NCBI GenBank assembly: GCA_964470615.1
Contig: CAYYDH010000005.1
Span: 1 to 24,304 of the forward strand
Origin: CAYYDH01 sp964470615
Lineage (GTDB): Bacteria; Patescibacteriota; Minisyncoccia; Minisyncoccales; GWA2-38-27
Reading direction: 5' to 3'
DNA length: 24,304 nucleotides
Of the stretch, positions 7,837 to 15,094 are shown one piece after another. Every line of letters starts with the position of its first letter. Position 1 is the stretch's first letter. The translations under genes and the position numbers were made by a program. The notes beneath the pieces were generated by a model. That model was not told where the DNA came from, ran no database searches, and saw only the letters and a list, made by a program, of their open reading frames with translations.

Positions 7837-7848
7837 ATACTTTTTATC

Positions 7849-7857
7849 ATTATATCA
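7849..7857 (-). promoter_or_regulatory. Extended -10 promoter of the kinase/pilus operon
   Basis: Minus-strand TGATATAAT (7857-7849) lies 12 bp before the kinase ATG. No good -35 is visible at 17 bp, as is usual for extended -10 promoters. The 11-mer AGTGATATAAT is identical at the pilM promoter. Confidence 0.5.
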
Positions 7858-7883
7858 CTTCTTGCCAAAAATAATAAACAAGA

Positions 7884-7912
7884 TTGACCAAAAATATAAT
7901 AAAAGCTATATT
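7884..7912 (+). promoter_or_regulatory. tRNA-Pro/tRNA-Gly promoter
   Basis: TTGACC (7884-7889), a 17 bp spacer and TATATT (7907-7912). The expected start at about 7919 is 5 bp before the mature tRNA-Pro. A second TATAAT at 7895-7900 has no matching -35. Confidence 0.65.
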
Positions 7913-7923
7913 CAAATTGTGTA

Positions 7924-7995
7924 CGGGGCGTGGTGTAACAGAAACATATCCGCTTTGGGAGCGGACGACTCTGGGTGCAAATCCCAGCGCCCCGA
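7924..7995 (+). tRNA. tRNA-Pro (anticodon TGG)
   Basis: The cloverleaf folds cleanly by eye. Acceptor CGGGGCG pairs with CGCCCCG (7988-7994), discriminator A at 7995, no encoded CCA. The D stem GTGT/ACAT encloses a 7-base loop AACAGAA. The anticodon stem TCCGC/GCGGA holds the loop TTTGGGA, anticodon TGG, with G37 as expected for proline. The variable loop is CGACT, and the T stem CTGGG/CCCAG holds the loop TGCAAAT. The C1-G72 pair also fits bacterial tRNA-Pro. Odd: the D loop has no GG pair and T-loop position 55 is G rather than T. It is 6 bp upstream of tRNA-Gly and probably cotranscribed with it. Confidence 0.93.
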
Positions 7996-8001
7996 AAAGG
8001 T

Positions 8002-8072
8002 GCGGGTATGGTGAAACAGCATCACAACTCCCTTCCAAGGAGTTATCACGGGTGCAAATCCCGTTACCCGCT
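8002..8072 (+). tRNA. tRNA-Gly (anticodon TCC)
   Basis: Acceptor GCGGGTA pairs perfectly with TACCCGC (8065-8071); discriminator T at 8072 fits bacterial glycine tRNAs. No CCA is encoded. The D stem GTGA/TCAC encloses AACAGCA. The anticodon stem ACTCC/GGAGT holds CTTCCAA, anticodon TCC. The variable loop is TATC, and the T stem ACGGG/CCCGT holds TGCAAAT. It shares with the neighbouring tRNA-Pro the D loop lacking GG and the T loop with G at position 55, unlike the canonical tRNA-Ala at the right end of the window. Confidence 0.93.
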
Positions 8073-8081
8073 CAAAGCAAC

Positions 8082-8110
8082 AAAAAGGCCGGTTCTTAGC
8101 CGGCTTTTTT
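8082..8110. terminator. Bidirectional terminator between tRNA pair and rny
   Basis: Stem GCCGG/CCGGC with a 7-base loop, extended by a G-T pair and flanking A and T runs (AAAAAG on the left, TTTTTT on the right). It gives a T-tail on both strands, so it can end the plus-strand tRNA transcript and the minus-strand rny transcript, whose stop is at 8113. Confidence 0.85.
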
Positions 8111-8112
8111 GC

Positions 8113-9642
8113 TTATCTAGCGTATTCAACAACCCTATTTTCTCTAATAACCGTTACCTTTATTTCCCCTGGATACCTCAGTTCCTCCTGGACTCTATTG
8201 GCAATATCTCTAGCCAGTCTTTTGGCACCTAGATCGTCAACCTCTGTCGGCTTGACAAAAACTCTTAATTCTCTGCCCGCCTGAATGGCATAGGCCTTTT
8301 CTATTCCTTGGAAGGCTTGGGCAATCCCTTCCAGCTCTTCTAATCGTTTCAGGTAGTCTTCTAAGGTGTCTTTTCTAGCTCCTGGCCTAGCACCGGAGAC
8401 CTGATCCGCTGTCTGGACTAAGGTTGCCTCCAGGCTTTCGGCTGGGTATTCTCCATGATGCGATTTCATCGCGTCTATAACCTGCTTATCTACTTTGAAC
8501 TTTTCAAGTATTTTTATCCCGATATCAACGTGAGAACCCTGAATTTGATGGTCAACTGCCTTACCAATATCATGAAGAAGCCCGGCTTTTTGCGCTATTT
8601 TTACATTAGCATCAAGCTCGGCTGCCAAGACACCAGACAACAAGGCTACTTCTATTGAATGGAGCAAAACGTTTTGGCCATAGCTAGTTCGGAACTTTAG
8701 CCTCCCCAAAAGTTGGATTAGTTTGGGGTCTAAATCCAATACCTCGGTTTCGTAAACTGCCCGGTCGCCCGCCTCTTTTATCTGAGTAGAAATTTCCGTC
8801 TCGGCCTTTTGCACCATTTCTTCAATTCGGGCCGGCTGGATTCTCCCGTCCTGGATTAATTTCTCCAGGGCGATTTTTGCCACCTGCCGCCTTACTGGGT
8901 TGAACCCGGATATGACAACGGCTTCTGGCGTTTCGTCAACAACTATCTCCACGCCTGTTAACTTTTCCAAGGTCCTAATGTTTCTTCCCTCTTTCCCAAT
9001 AATTCTTCCTTTTATTTCATCTGAAGGAAGAGAAACGGTTGTAGTAGTCAACTCCTGTGCCTGAGAAAGGGCATACTTTTGGATGGCAACTGCTAAAAGT
9101 TCCTTGGCTTTCTTTTCGTACTTTTCAAAGCCCTCTATTTCCAACTTGTTTATTCTGGAAACAATTTCTCTTTGATAGTCTCTTTCCAGATTTTTCAACA
9201 GCTCTTCCTTGGCCTCATCTTTGGAAAGCTGAGAAACGCGCTCAAGGTTTTTCACCACTTCTTCTTTTAATCCCTCCAGATTCTCTTTGATCTCTTTCAG
9301 TTTACCAACTTTTTGGTGGAAATCTTTTTCTTTTTCCTCGAAGCCTGTCGTTCTTTCGTTTAAAATGCTCTCTCGCTTCAGCAAAGTTCTCTCAGCGCTA
9401 AAAAGCTCCCGTCTTTGGGAATCGATGTCTTTCTTGGTTTTTTCTAGCACGGCCGATGCTTTTTCTTCGGCCCGAGAGATTATTTCCTCAGATTCTTTTT
9501 TAACTTGGGATATCTTTTTCTGAAGAACCGCTTCTATGGTCCCGGCTTTTTTCCGGGCGATTGATTGACGAGTGAGATAACCAAAAACAGACCCGATGCA
9601 AAGAAAAATCGCTCCGACTATAGGAAGTATAAATTGATCCAT
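8113..9642 (-). CDS. rny: Ribonuclease Y
   Basis: A protein of 509 residues, the usual length for RNase Y. Domains in order: one N-terminal membrane helix (about 5-24), a long charged coiled coil (about 30-195, rich in Glu, Lys and Arg), a KH domain with GRIIGKEGRN (212-221), and an HD metal-dependent nuclease domain with LLHDIGKA (H357, D358) and SHHGEYPAE downstream. The C-terminus PGEIKVTVIRENRVVEYAR is typical of the family. It is a membrane-anchored endonuclease that starts mRNA decay. It is transcribed alone, between the clpP terminator and the terminator shared with the tRNA pair. An extended -10 (TGGTAAAAT) lies about 54 bp upstream of the ATG. Confidence 0.97.
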   Translation of the reverse strand: MDQFILPIVGAIFLCIGSVFGYLTRQSIARKKAGTIEAVLQKKISQVKKESEEIISRAEEKASAVLEKTKKDIDSQRRELFSAERTLLKRESILNERTTGFEEKEKDFHQKVGKLKEIKENLEGLKEEVVKNLERVSQLSKDEAKEELLKNLERDYQREIVSRINKLEIEGFEKYEKKAKELLAVAIQKYALSQAQELTTTTVSLPSDEIKGRIIGKEGRNIRTLEKLTGVEIVVDETPEAVVISGFNPVRRQVAKIALEKLIQDGRIQPARIEEMVQKAETEISTQIKEAGDRAVYETEVLDLDPKLIQLLGRLKFRTSYGQNVLLHSIEVALLSGVLAAELDANVKIAQKAGLLHDIGKAVDHQIQGSHVDIGIKILEKFKVDKQVIDAMKSHHGEYPAESLEATLVQTADQVSGARPGARKDTLEDYLKRLEELEGIAQAFQGIEKAYAIQAGRELRVFVKPTEVDDLGAKRLARDIANRVQEELRYPGEIKVTVIRENRVVEYAR

Positions 9643-9695
9643 ATTTAAGAAGATTTTGGCTATTTAGCATAAAATGTTTTTGTTGGTTCTAACTA

Positions 9696-9704
9696 ATTTT
9701 ACCA
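9696..9704 (-). promoter_or_regulatory. Possible rny promoter (extended -10)
   Basis: Minus-strand TGGTAAAAT (9704-9696); TAAAAT is the -10 and TGG gives the extended element. The -35 region is poor (TTACTT at a 15 bp spacing). It is the best candidate in the 146 bp between clpP and rny. Confidence 0.4.
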
Positions 9705-9751
9705 AAATTCAAAGTTAAGTAATTTCTGCTGATATAATAGCAAAATCCTTG

Positions 9752-9783
9752 AAAAAAAACAACCTCCCTTTTGGAGGGGGAGG
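9752..9783 (-). terminator. Terminator after clpP
   Basis: On the minus strand CCTCC(CCCTCC)AAAAGGGAGG (9783-9763) folds into a CCTCCC/GGGAGG or a CCTCC/GGAGG stem and is followed by TTG and eight Ts (9759-9752). It lies 6 bp after the clpP stop, ending the nusA-hppA-tig-clpP transcript. Confidence 0.8.
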
Positions 9784-9788
9784 AAAAT

Positions 9789-10382
9789 CTATTTTGGGCC
9801 TTCTTTTGTTTTTATCACCTCGTCAATTATACCGTAATCTTTCGCTTCTTCGGCTGACAGGTAAAAATCGCGGTCAGTGTCCTTCTCCACTTTTTCCAAA
9901 GGCTGCTTGGTTTGTTGAGAAATAATGCTGTTCAGTTTGTTCTTTATCTTTATTATCTGTTTGGCTGTAATTTCGATATCTACAGCCGCTCCAGTCACTC
10001 CGCCAGCCACTTGGTGAAGAAGAATTTCAGCATTGGGCAAAGCATACCTTTTCCCTCTGGCTCCGGCTGCCAACAAAACTGCGCCCATTGAAGCAGCTAA
10101 ACCGAAGCAAATCGTTGCTACCTGGCATTTTACATACTGCATTGTGTCGTAAATGGCCAAGCCAGCCGTAACTGAACCGCCCGGGGTGTTAATATATAAT
10201 TGGATGTCTTTTTTTGGGTCTTTTGAAGCCAGAAACAGCATCTGGGCGATAACCGAATTAGCCAAAGTATCGCTGATCGGTCCGACCAGAAATATTATTC
10301 TTTCTTTGAGCAGGCGGGAGTAGATGTCATAGGCTCTTTCCCCATAATTTGTTTTTTCTAAAACTGTTGGTACGAGATTCAT
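9789..10382 (-). CDS. clpP: ATP-dependent Clp protease proteolytic subunit
   Basis: A protein of 197 residues, full length for ClpP. The catalytic triad is in place: S98 in GLAASMGA, H123 in EILLHQVAGG, and D172 in TDRDFYLSAEEA. The oxyanion strand IQLYINTPGGSVTAGLAIYD and the C-terminal YGIIDEVI are conserved. ClpP forms a double heptamer that degrades proteins unfolded by ClpX, ClpA or ClpC; no Clp ATPase gene is in the window. It follows tig by 4 bp, the usual tig-clpP pairing, and is the last gene of the operon. No Shine-Dalgarno is seen. Confidence 0.97.
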   Translation of the reverse strand: MNLVPTVLEKTNYGERAYDIYSRLLKERIIFLVGPISDTLANSVIAQMLFLASKDPKKDIQLYINTPGGSVTAGLAIYDTMQYVKCQVATICFGLAASMGAVLLAAGARGKRYALPNAEILLHQVAGGVTGAAVDIEITAKQIIKIKNKLNSIISQQTKQPLEKVEKDTDRDFYLSAEEAKDYGIIDEVIKTKEGPK

Positions 10383-10386
10383 GTTT

Positions 10387-11670
10387 TTATGCTAATTTTT
10401 CTAATAACTGAAAGGTTTTTTCATAGTAAATTGCTTCTTTAGTATAATCCTTTAACTTGTTAAGGTCAATTTCCTTTTCAGCCTTTTTGACAGAAGGGTA
10501 GCGGCTCAAGGTTTCTTTAGCTTTTTCCTCTATTTCTTTTTCCGAGATAGAAATTCCCTCTTTTTGGCCAATCTCTTTTAAAACTAACGAATTTTTAATT
10601 CTTCTCTGGGCCTGGGCTGAAAAAGAATCTATTATTTCTTTTTCGGTTTTCTTTGTTTTTTCCAGATATTCGGCAAATGAAATCTGAAGCTGGTCCTGAA
10701 CATTCTTTTTATAATTCTCGAGTATCCGGGCTTTTTCTAGGTCCACCAAAGAATCTGGTACCTCCATTTTCGTTTCGTCGCTTATTTTATCAATAATTTC
10801 ATTTCTGACGCGCTGGACTTCGGCTTCTCTTTTTTCAAAAGTCATACCCTTTTTAATATTCTCTTTAAGCTGAGCCAAACCGCTAATATTACCCATATTC
10901 TTAGCGAACTCGTCGTTAATTTCGGGCAATTCTACCTTTTGCACCGAACCCACTTTAACCCTTATATTTATCTTTTTTCCAGCTAAGTTTTTAGCAAAAT
11001 AATCCTTCGGGATTTCCAGCAATATTCCAGGTTTTTCTTCTCCAGCCCTCATGCCGACTAATTTTTCTTCAAACCCGGGTAAAAACTTTCCTTCTCCCAA
11101 AAGAAAGGCATCTTTCACGCCCTTAGGGTTAGTTATGCCCTCTATTTCAGGAGACCAGTACTCAACTTCGACAAAGTCCCCCAGTTCGGCTACACTCGGT
11201 TTGGCAATAAATTTAGCTCTTGATTTCTGCAACCATTTTAAGGTTTCTTCAACTTCTTTATCACTGACTGAAACTTCTTTCCTTTCAACTCGCCCGGCAA
11301 TCTTTTTATAATCAGGCATCTTTATTTCCGGCATAACCACTACCTTGGCGCAGAAAATAAAAGGATCGCCACGAACTAGTTTATGAACATGAACCTGAGG
11401 ATGAGAAATAGCATCTATCTTATTCTCCATTATTGCTTTGGGATAAGCATCGCTGACTGCCAACTCAGCTGCATTAGCTAAAATTCTTTCTTCGCCTATT
11501 TCTTTTTCAATCATATCTTTGGGAATTTTCCCCGGCCTGAACCCCGGCATTTTAGCGCCTTGGGAAAAATCCAAAATAACTCTATCAATAAACTTGTTTA
11601 GTTCCTCAGGAGAAATCTCAATCTCAATTTCTACTTCTGACTTGGGAAGTTTTTTTACAGTGCTTCTCAT
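10387..11670 (-). CDS. tig: Trigger factor (ribosome-bound chaperone)
   Basis: A protein of 427 residues. The ribosome-binding domain has the signature GAKMPGFRPGKIP (residues 38-50). A central FKBP-type peptidyl-prolyl isomerase domain follows (about 160-245, with GDFVEVEYW and LLGEGKFLPGFEEKLVGM). The rest is the helical chaperone domain, with EINDEFAKNMG at its beginning. Trigger factor binds nascent chains at the ribosome exit. Its start overlaps the hppA stop by 4 bp (ATGA), so the two are translationally coupled; clpP follows by 4 bp. Nothing unusual in length or motifs. Confidence 0.96.
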   Translation of the reverse strand: MRSTVKKLPKSEVEIEIEISPEELNKFIDRVILDFSQGAKMPGFRPGKIPKDMIEKEIGEERILANAAELAVSDAYPKAIMENKIDAISHPQVHVHKLVRGDPFIFCAKVVVMPEIKMPDYKKIAGRVERKEVSVSDKEVEETLKWLQKSRAKFIAKPSVAELGDFVEVEYWSPEIEGITNPKGVKDAFLLGEGKFLPGFEEKLVGMRAGEEKPGILLEIPKDYFAKNLAGKKINIRVKVGSVQKVELPEINDEFAKNMGNISGLAQLKENIKKGMTFEKREAEVQRVRNEIIDKISDETKMEVPDSLVDLEKARILENYKKNVQDQLQISFAEYLEKTKKTEKEIIDSFSAQAQRRIKNSLVLKEIGQKEGISISEKEIEEKAKETLSRYPSVKKAEKEIDLNKLKDYTKEAIYYEKTFQLLEKLA

Positions 11671-13664
11671 TTGACCAAGAAAGTAACGATTAATAACGCT
11701 ACTATGTTCAACACCTTAATCATCGGATTAATGGCTGGCCCTGCCGTATCTTTGTAGGGGTCTCCAACCGTATCTCCAGTAACAGCAGCTTGATGAGCGA
11801 AAGAACCCTTGCCTCCGAAATTCCCGTCTTCAATATATTTCTTGGCATTGTCCCAAGCTGCACCGCCAGTAGTCATCGAAATACCGACAAATAATCCAGT
11901 CACGATGCTACCGATTAACAGTCCGCCCAATGCTTCGGGGCCCAAGATAAAACCGACTAAAATGGGGGAAACAACTGGGATTAAGGCCGGTACGATCATT
12001 TTCTTAATCGCAGACTTTGTCACAATATCAACGGTTTTTCCGTATTCTGGCTTGGTTTTTCCCTCCATCAGACCCTTTATTTCTCTAAACTGACGCCGCA
12101 CCTCTTCCACAACGCTAGAAGCTGTCTTGCCCACGGCGCTCATTGCCAAGGCTGCAAAAAGATAAGGAAGCAGCCCGCCTATAAACAACCCGGCGACTAC
12201 CCTTGGGTTTTCTAGAAGAAAATTAGCTTTACTGCCAGCATCAGCTAACTCCTGGGTATAGGCAGCGAATAAAACTAAAGCCGCTAACCCAGCTGAAGCA
12301 ATAGCATAGCCTTTAGTAATGGCTTTAGTCGTGTTGCCGACTGCATCTAAGGCATCTGTTATTTTTCTTACTTCACCAGGAAGCCCAGCCATTTCGGCTA
12401 TGCCGCCGGCGTTATCTGTTATTGGACCGTAAGCATCGATACCGACAACAATTCCTGCTAAAGAAAGCATCGCAGTTGTAGCTAAAGCTACTCCATAAAT
12501 ACCAGCCAGCCAATAGCTGACAAGCATTCCTAGGGTAATTAAAAGAATGGGCCAGCCAGTAGAAATCATACCCGTTGCCAGTCCTGTAATTATATTCGTC
12601 GCGTGGCCGGTCTGCGAAGCTGAAGCAATATTTTTAACTGGCTTAAATCTTTTAGAAGTATAATATTCGGTGATAATAAACATCCCTGCGGCAACAATTA
12701 GTCCTACCAAACAAGCAAGATACAGTTTAAAGGAAGAAAAATCAGGATTGGTAAAAACCAAGCTGTTAACTATCGGATAAAATCCTATTGCCGAGAGGAC
12801 GGCCGAAACAATTAAGCCCTTGTACAAAGCACCCATAATATTCTCTTTCTTGCCTAGCCTTACGAAGAAACTGCCGATAATTGAAGACAAGATGGAAATA
12901 CCGCCCAACAACAAGGGTAATAAGATAAACTGAGAGCTTACAGCCGAGGGAAAAACCAGACTTCCTAAAATCATAGTTGCGATAGTGGTGACAACATAAG
13001 TTTCGAAAATATCAGCTGCCATACCAGCGCAATCACCAACATTGTCGCCGACCTGATCGGCAATAACTGCTGGGTTTCTTGGATCGTCTTCTGGGATTCC
13101 TTTTTCCACTTTGCCCACAAGGTCTGCTCCTACGTCAGCGGCTTTGGTGTAAATTCCTCCGCCCAATCTGGCAAAAACAGAAATCAAGCTGCCGCCAAAA
13201 CCTAAAGCTATTAAAGCCTTAAGGTCTTTGGTTAATATGTAAAAGACAGTTACGGCCAGCAATCCTAAGCTCACTACCAGTAATCCCGTCACTAGGCCAC
13301 CGTTGAAAGAAAGCGTTAAAGCTGGCTTCATGCCCTTCTTGGCAGCTTCTGCCACCTTAACGTTAGCTTGGGTAGAAATCATCATGCCGATAAAACCAGA
13401 CAGAGCTGAAAGAACAGCACCCAGCAAAAACCCTAGCCCTGTTTTTACGCCAAGAAAAACAGAAAGTAGAATAAAGAGAATCACAGCTACGATAGCTACT
13501 GTCCGGTATTGTCTTTTTAAGTACGACTTAGCTCCTTCTCTGATAGCTTGGGAAATCTCAATCATTTTTCCTTCGCCCGAAGACGTTTTCTTGATTTTCC
13601 TTGCAAGAAAAAATACAAAAACTATGCCTAAAAGAGAAATAACTATCGGGAAATATGTTTTCAT
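11667..13664 (-). CDS. hppA: Membrane-bound ion-translocating pyrophosphatase, K+-independent (H+) type
   Basis: A protein of 665 residues with about 16 hydrophobic segments, the normal size for membrane PPases. Signature loops: DVGADLVGKVE (177-187), DNVGDCAGMAADIFETY (207-223), GIDAYGPITDNAGGIAEM (from 408), and the C-terminal GDTVGDPYKDTAGPAINP. The segment GNTTKAITKG has K447 and T450; in the family, Lys and Thr at these sites mark K+-independent enzymes, while Ala and Gly mark K+-dependent ones. K+-independent members are proton pumps, so this one probably uses PPi hydrolysis to build proton motive force. It starts 14 bp after nusA and overlaps tig, an unusual operon position for this gene. 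Confidence 0.96.
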   Translation of the reverse strand: MKTYFPIVISLLGIVFVFFLARKIKKTSSGEGKMIEISQAIREGAKSYLKRQYRTVAIVAVILFILLSVFLGVKTGLGFLLGAVLSALSGFIGMMISTQANVKVAEAAKKGMKPALTLSFNGGLVTGLLVVSLGLLAVTVFYILTKDLKALIALGFGGSLISVFARLGGGIYTKAADVGADLVGKVEKGIPEDDPRNPAVIADQVGDNVGDCAGMAADIFETYVVTTIATMILGSLVFPSAVSSQFILLPLLLGGISILSSIIGSFFVRLGKKENIMGALYKGLIVSAVLSAIGFYPIVNSLVFTNPDFSSFKLYLACLVGLIVAAGMFIITEYYTSKRFKPVKNIASASQTGHATNIITGLATGMISTGWPILLITLGMLVSYWLAGIYGVALATTAMLSLAGIVVGIDAYGPITDNAGGIAEMAGLPGEVRKITDALDAVGNTTKAITKGYAIASAGLAALVLFAAYTQELADAGSKANFLLENPRVVAGLFIGGLLPYLFAALAMSAVGKTASSVVEEVRRQFREIKGLMEGKTKPEYGKTVDIVTKSAIKKMIVPALIPVVSPILVGFILGPEALGGLLIGSIVTGLFVGISMTTGGAAWDNAKKYIEDGNFGGKGSFAHQAAVTGDTVGDPYKDTAGPAINPMIKVLNIVALLIVTFLVK

Positions 13665-13678
13665 AAAAGAATGGGTTA

Positions 13679-14926
13679 TTATTTATTCTTTTTTTTGATT
13701 GTTTTCTTTTTGGGTTCTTTTTTCTCTTCAGCTGGTACTACCTCTTGACTGTCTTCAGTCTTTTCTGTTGGTTCTCCTGTTTGGCTATCAGGCATTCTCA
13801 CATCAATTTTCCAACCAGTAAGCTTGGCAGCCAACCTTACATTTTGGCCGTCTTTGCCGATAGCCAAAGAAAGCTGGTCTTCTGGCACCAAACAAAGAGC
13901 TTTGTTCTGCGGCATTATTTTGACTTCCAAAACCTTGGCTGGAGATAAAGCATTAGCTAAAAACTTCTCCGGTTTGTCAGAATACTCGATAATATCAATT
14001 TTCTCGCCGCCTAACTCGTTGATCACAGCCATCACTCTTGTTCCTCTTTGGCCAACTGCGCTACCAATCGGATCTATACCTTCAGCTTTTGACTCAACGG
14101 CAATCTTTGACCTAGAACCTGCCTCTCTGGCAATGGCCTTAATTACTACTGACCCCTGGGATATTTCCGGAACCTCTAGTTCAAAAAGCTTGGAGATAAG
14201 CTTAGGATAAGCTCTTGATAGAACTACGACCGGACCCCGAGGAGTTTCATCAACTTTCAGGATATAGCACTTCAATCGCTGACCAGGTCGGTAAAATTCG
14301 CCATAAACCTGCTCTTCCCTAGGAAGAAGGCCTAAGGTCTTGCCGATATCAATAAAAACATTACGGCCTTCTATTCTCTGAATGACTCCGGAAATTATTT
14401 CGCCTTCTTTCGATTTATATTCTCCAAAAACCGCATCTCTTTCTGCCTCCCTTATTTTCTGTAAAATAACCTGTTTAGCGGTTTGAGCAGCAATACGGCC
14501 GTAATCTTTTTTGGTCTCCAGAACGGTTTCCAGTTCTTCGCTCGCCTTAATGCTCTTTTTTTCTTTCTTGGCTTCATCTAACATAATATGCTTTTCTGGA
14601 TTGAACCTAACCTTCCTTCCCTCTCCTTCTTCATCGCTTTCTTTAAACCCGAAAACGCCTCCTTCGGCCTCTGCTTTTTTCTTCAACTCCTCTATCTCGG
14701 ATTCAGAATAAATCATGTCCTCTGCTAATACCTGCTTTACCTGCCAAAATTTAACTTCGCCGGTCACAGGGTCCATTTTAGCCTTGATTATCTGGCCCTT
14801 TTTCCCGTAATCCTTTTTGTAGGCAGCAGCAATGGCAGTTTCAATACTTTCCATTACTTTCTCGACGGCTATACCTTTTTCCTCGGCGATCTGTTTGATG
14901 GCCGAAGCGAATGTTTTTAAATCCAT
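13679..14926 (-). CDS. nusA: Transcription termination/antitermination factor NusA
   Basis: A protein of 415 residues. The N-terminal RNA-polymerase-binding domain (about 1-150) contains an acidic insertion near 73-135 (KESDEEGEGRKVRFNPEK). S1 domain about 175-240 (EGEIISGVIQRIEGRNVFID), KH1 with GSAVGQRGTRV (288-298), KH2 with GKDGQNVRLAAKLTGW (357-372). The C-terminus is a low-complexity tail of Glu and then Lys (ending KKKTIKKKNK); the acidic repeats of E. coli NusA are absent. It modulates pausing and intrinsic termination. It heads the operon with hppA, tig and clpP. A terminator-like hairpin lies 8 bp before its ATG, suggesting that NusA controls its own operon. Confidence 0.96.
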   Translation of the reverse strand: MDLKTFASAIKQIAEEKGIAVEKVMESIETAIAAAYKKDYGKKGQIIKAKMDPVTGEVKFWQVKQVLAEDMIYSESEIEELKKKAEAEGGVFGFKESDEEGEGRKVRFNPEKHIMLDEAKKEKKSIKASEELETVLETKKDYGRIAAQTAKQVILQKIREAERDAVFGEYKSKEGEIISGVIQRIEGRNVFIDIGKTLGLLPREEQVYGEFYRPGQRLKCYILKVDETPRGPVVVLSRAYPKLISKLFELEVPEISQGSVVIKAIAREAGSRSKIAVESKAEGIDPIGSAVGQRGTRVMAVINELGGEKIDIIEYSDKPEKFLANALSPAKVLEVKIMPQNKALCLVPEDQLSLAIGKDGQNVRLAAKLTGWKIDVRMPDSQTGEPTEKTEDSQEVVPAEEKKEPKKKTIKKKNK

Positions 14927-14934
14927 GCTTTTCT

Positions 14935-14963
14935 AAAAAAATTGTCCGTTTTCAAACGGACAA
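14935..14963 (-). terminator. Terminator-like hairpin (attenuator) in the nusA leader
   Basis: A perfect 10 bp inverted repeat TTGTCCGTTT/AAACGGACAA (14942-14963, 2-base centre) is followed on the minus strand by seven Ts (14941-14935). It lies between the predicted nusA start site (about 14987) and the nusA ATG at 14926. No gene upstream on either strand needs it as a plain terminator. Confidence 0.75.
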
Positions 14964-14993
14964 AAATTCAAAATAATCATTAATAATATGTTA

Positions 14994-15022
14994 ACTTTAT
15001 CAAACCAAGCCAACCTTGTCAA
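14994..15022 (-). promoter_or_regulatory. nusA operon promoter
   Basis: Minus strand: perfect TTGACA (15022-15017), 17 bp spacer, TAAAGT (14999-14994) preceded by TGA. The predicted start at about 14987 gives a 60-base leader containing the hairpin. Confidence 0.75.
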
Positions 15023-15032
15023 CCTCTCAAGC

Positions 15033-15061
15033 TGGACAAAAGAAAAATTCTAGATTAAAAT
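15033..15061 (+). promoter_or_regulatory. yebC-ruvC promoter
   Basis: TGGACA (15033-15038), 17 bp spacer, TAAAAT (15056-15061), giving a leader of about 27 bases. A second -10-like TAATAT at 15084-15089 would give a leaderless transcript but has a weak -35 (TTCTAA). Confidence 0.6.
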
Positions 15062-15094
15062 TCTAAACATAACACATAAACTCTAATATTTTTT

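Noticed and set aside
7884..8232. Plus-strand open frames across the tRNA pair
   Set aside because: They translate the tRNA-Pro and tRNA-Gly genes, their promoter and the terminator; no protein family is recognisable.
9730..9738. Plus-strand TGATATAAT between rny and clpP
   Set aside because: It is a good extended -10 but has no plus-strand gene after it and would run into the clpP terminator and antisense to clpP; most likely chance in AT-rich DNA.
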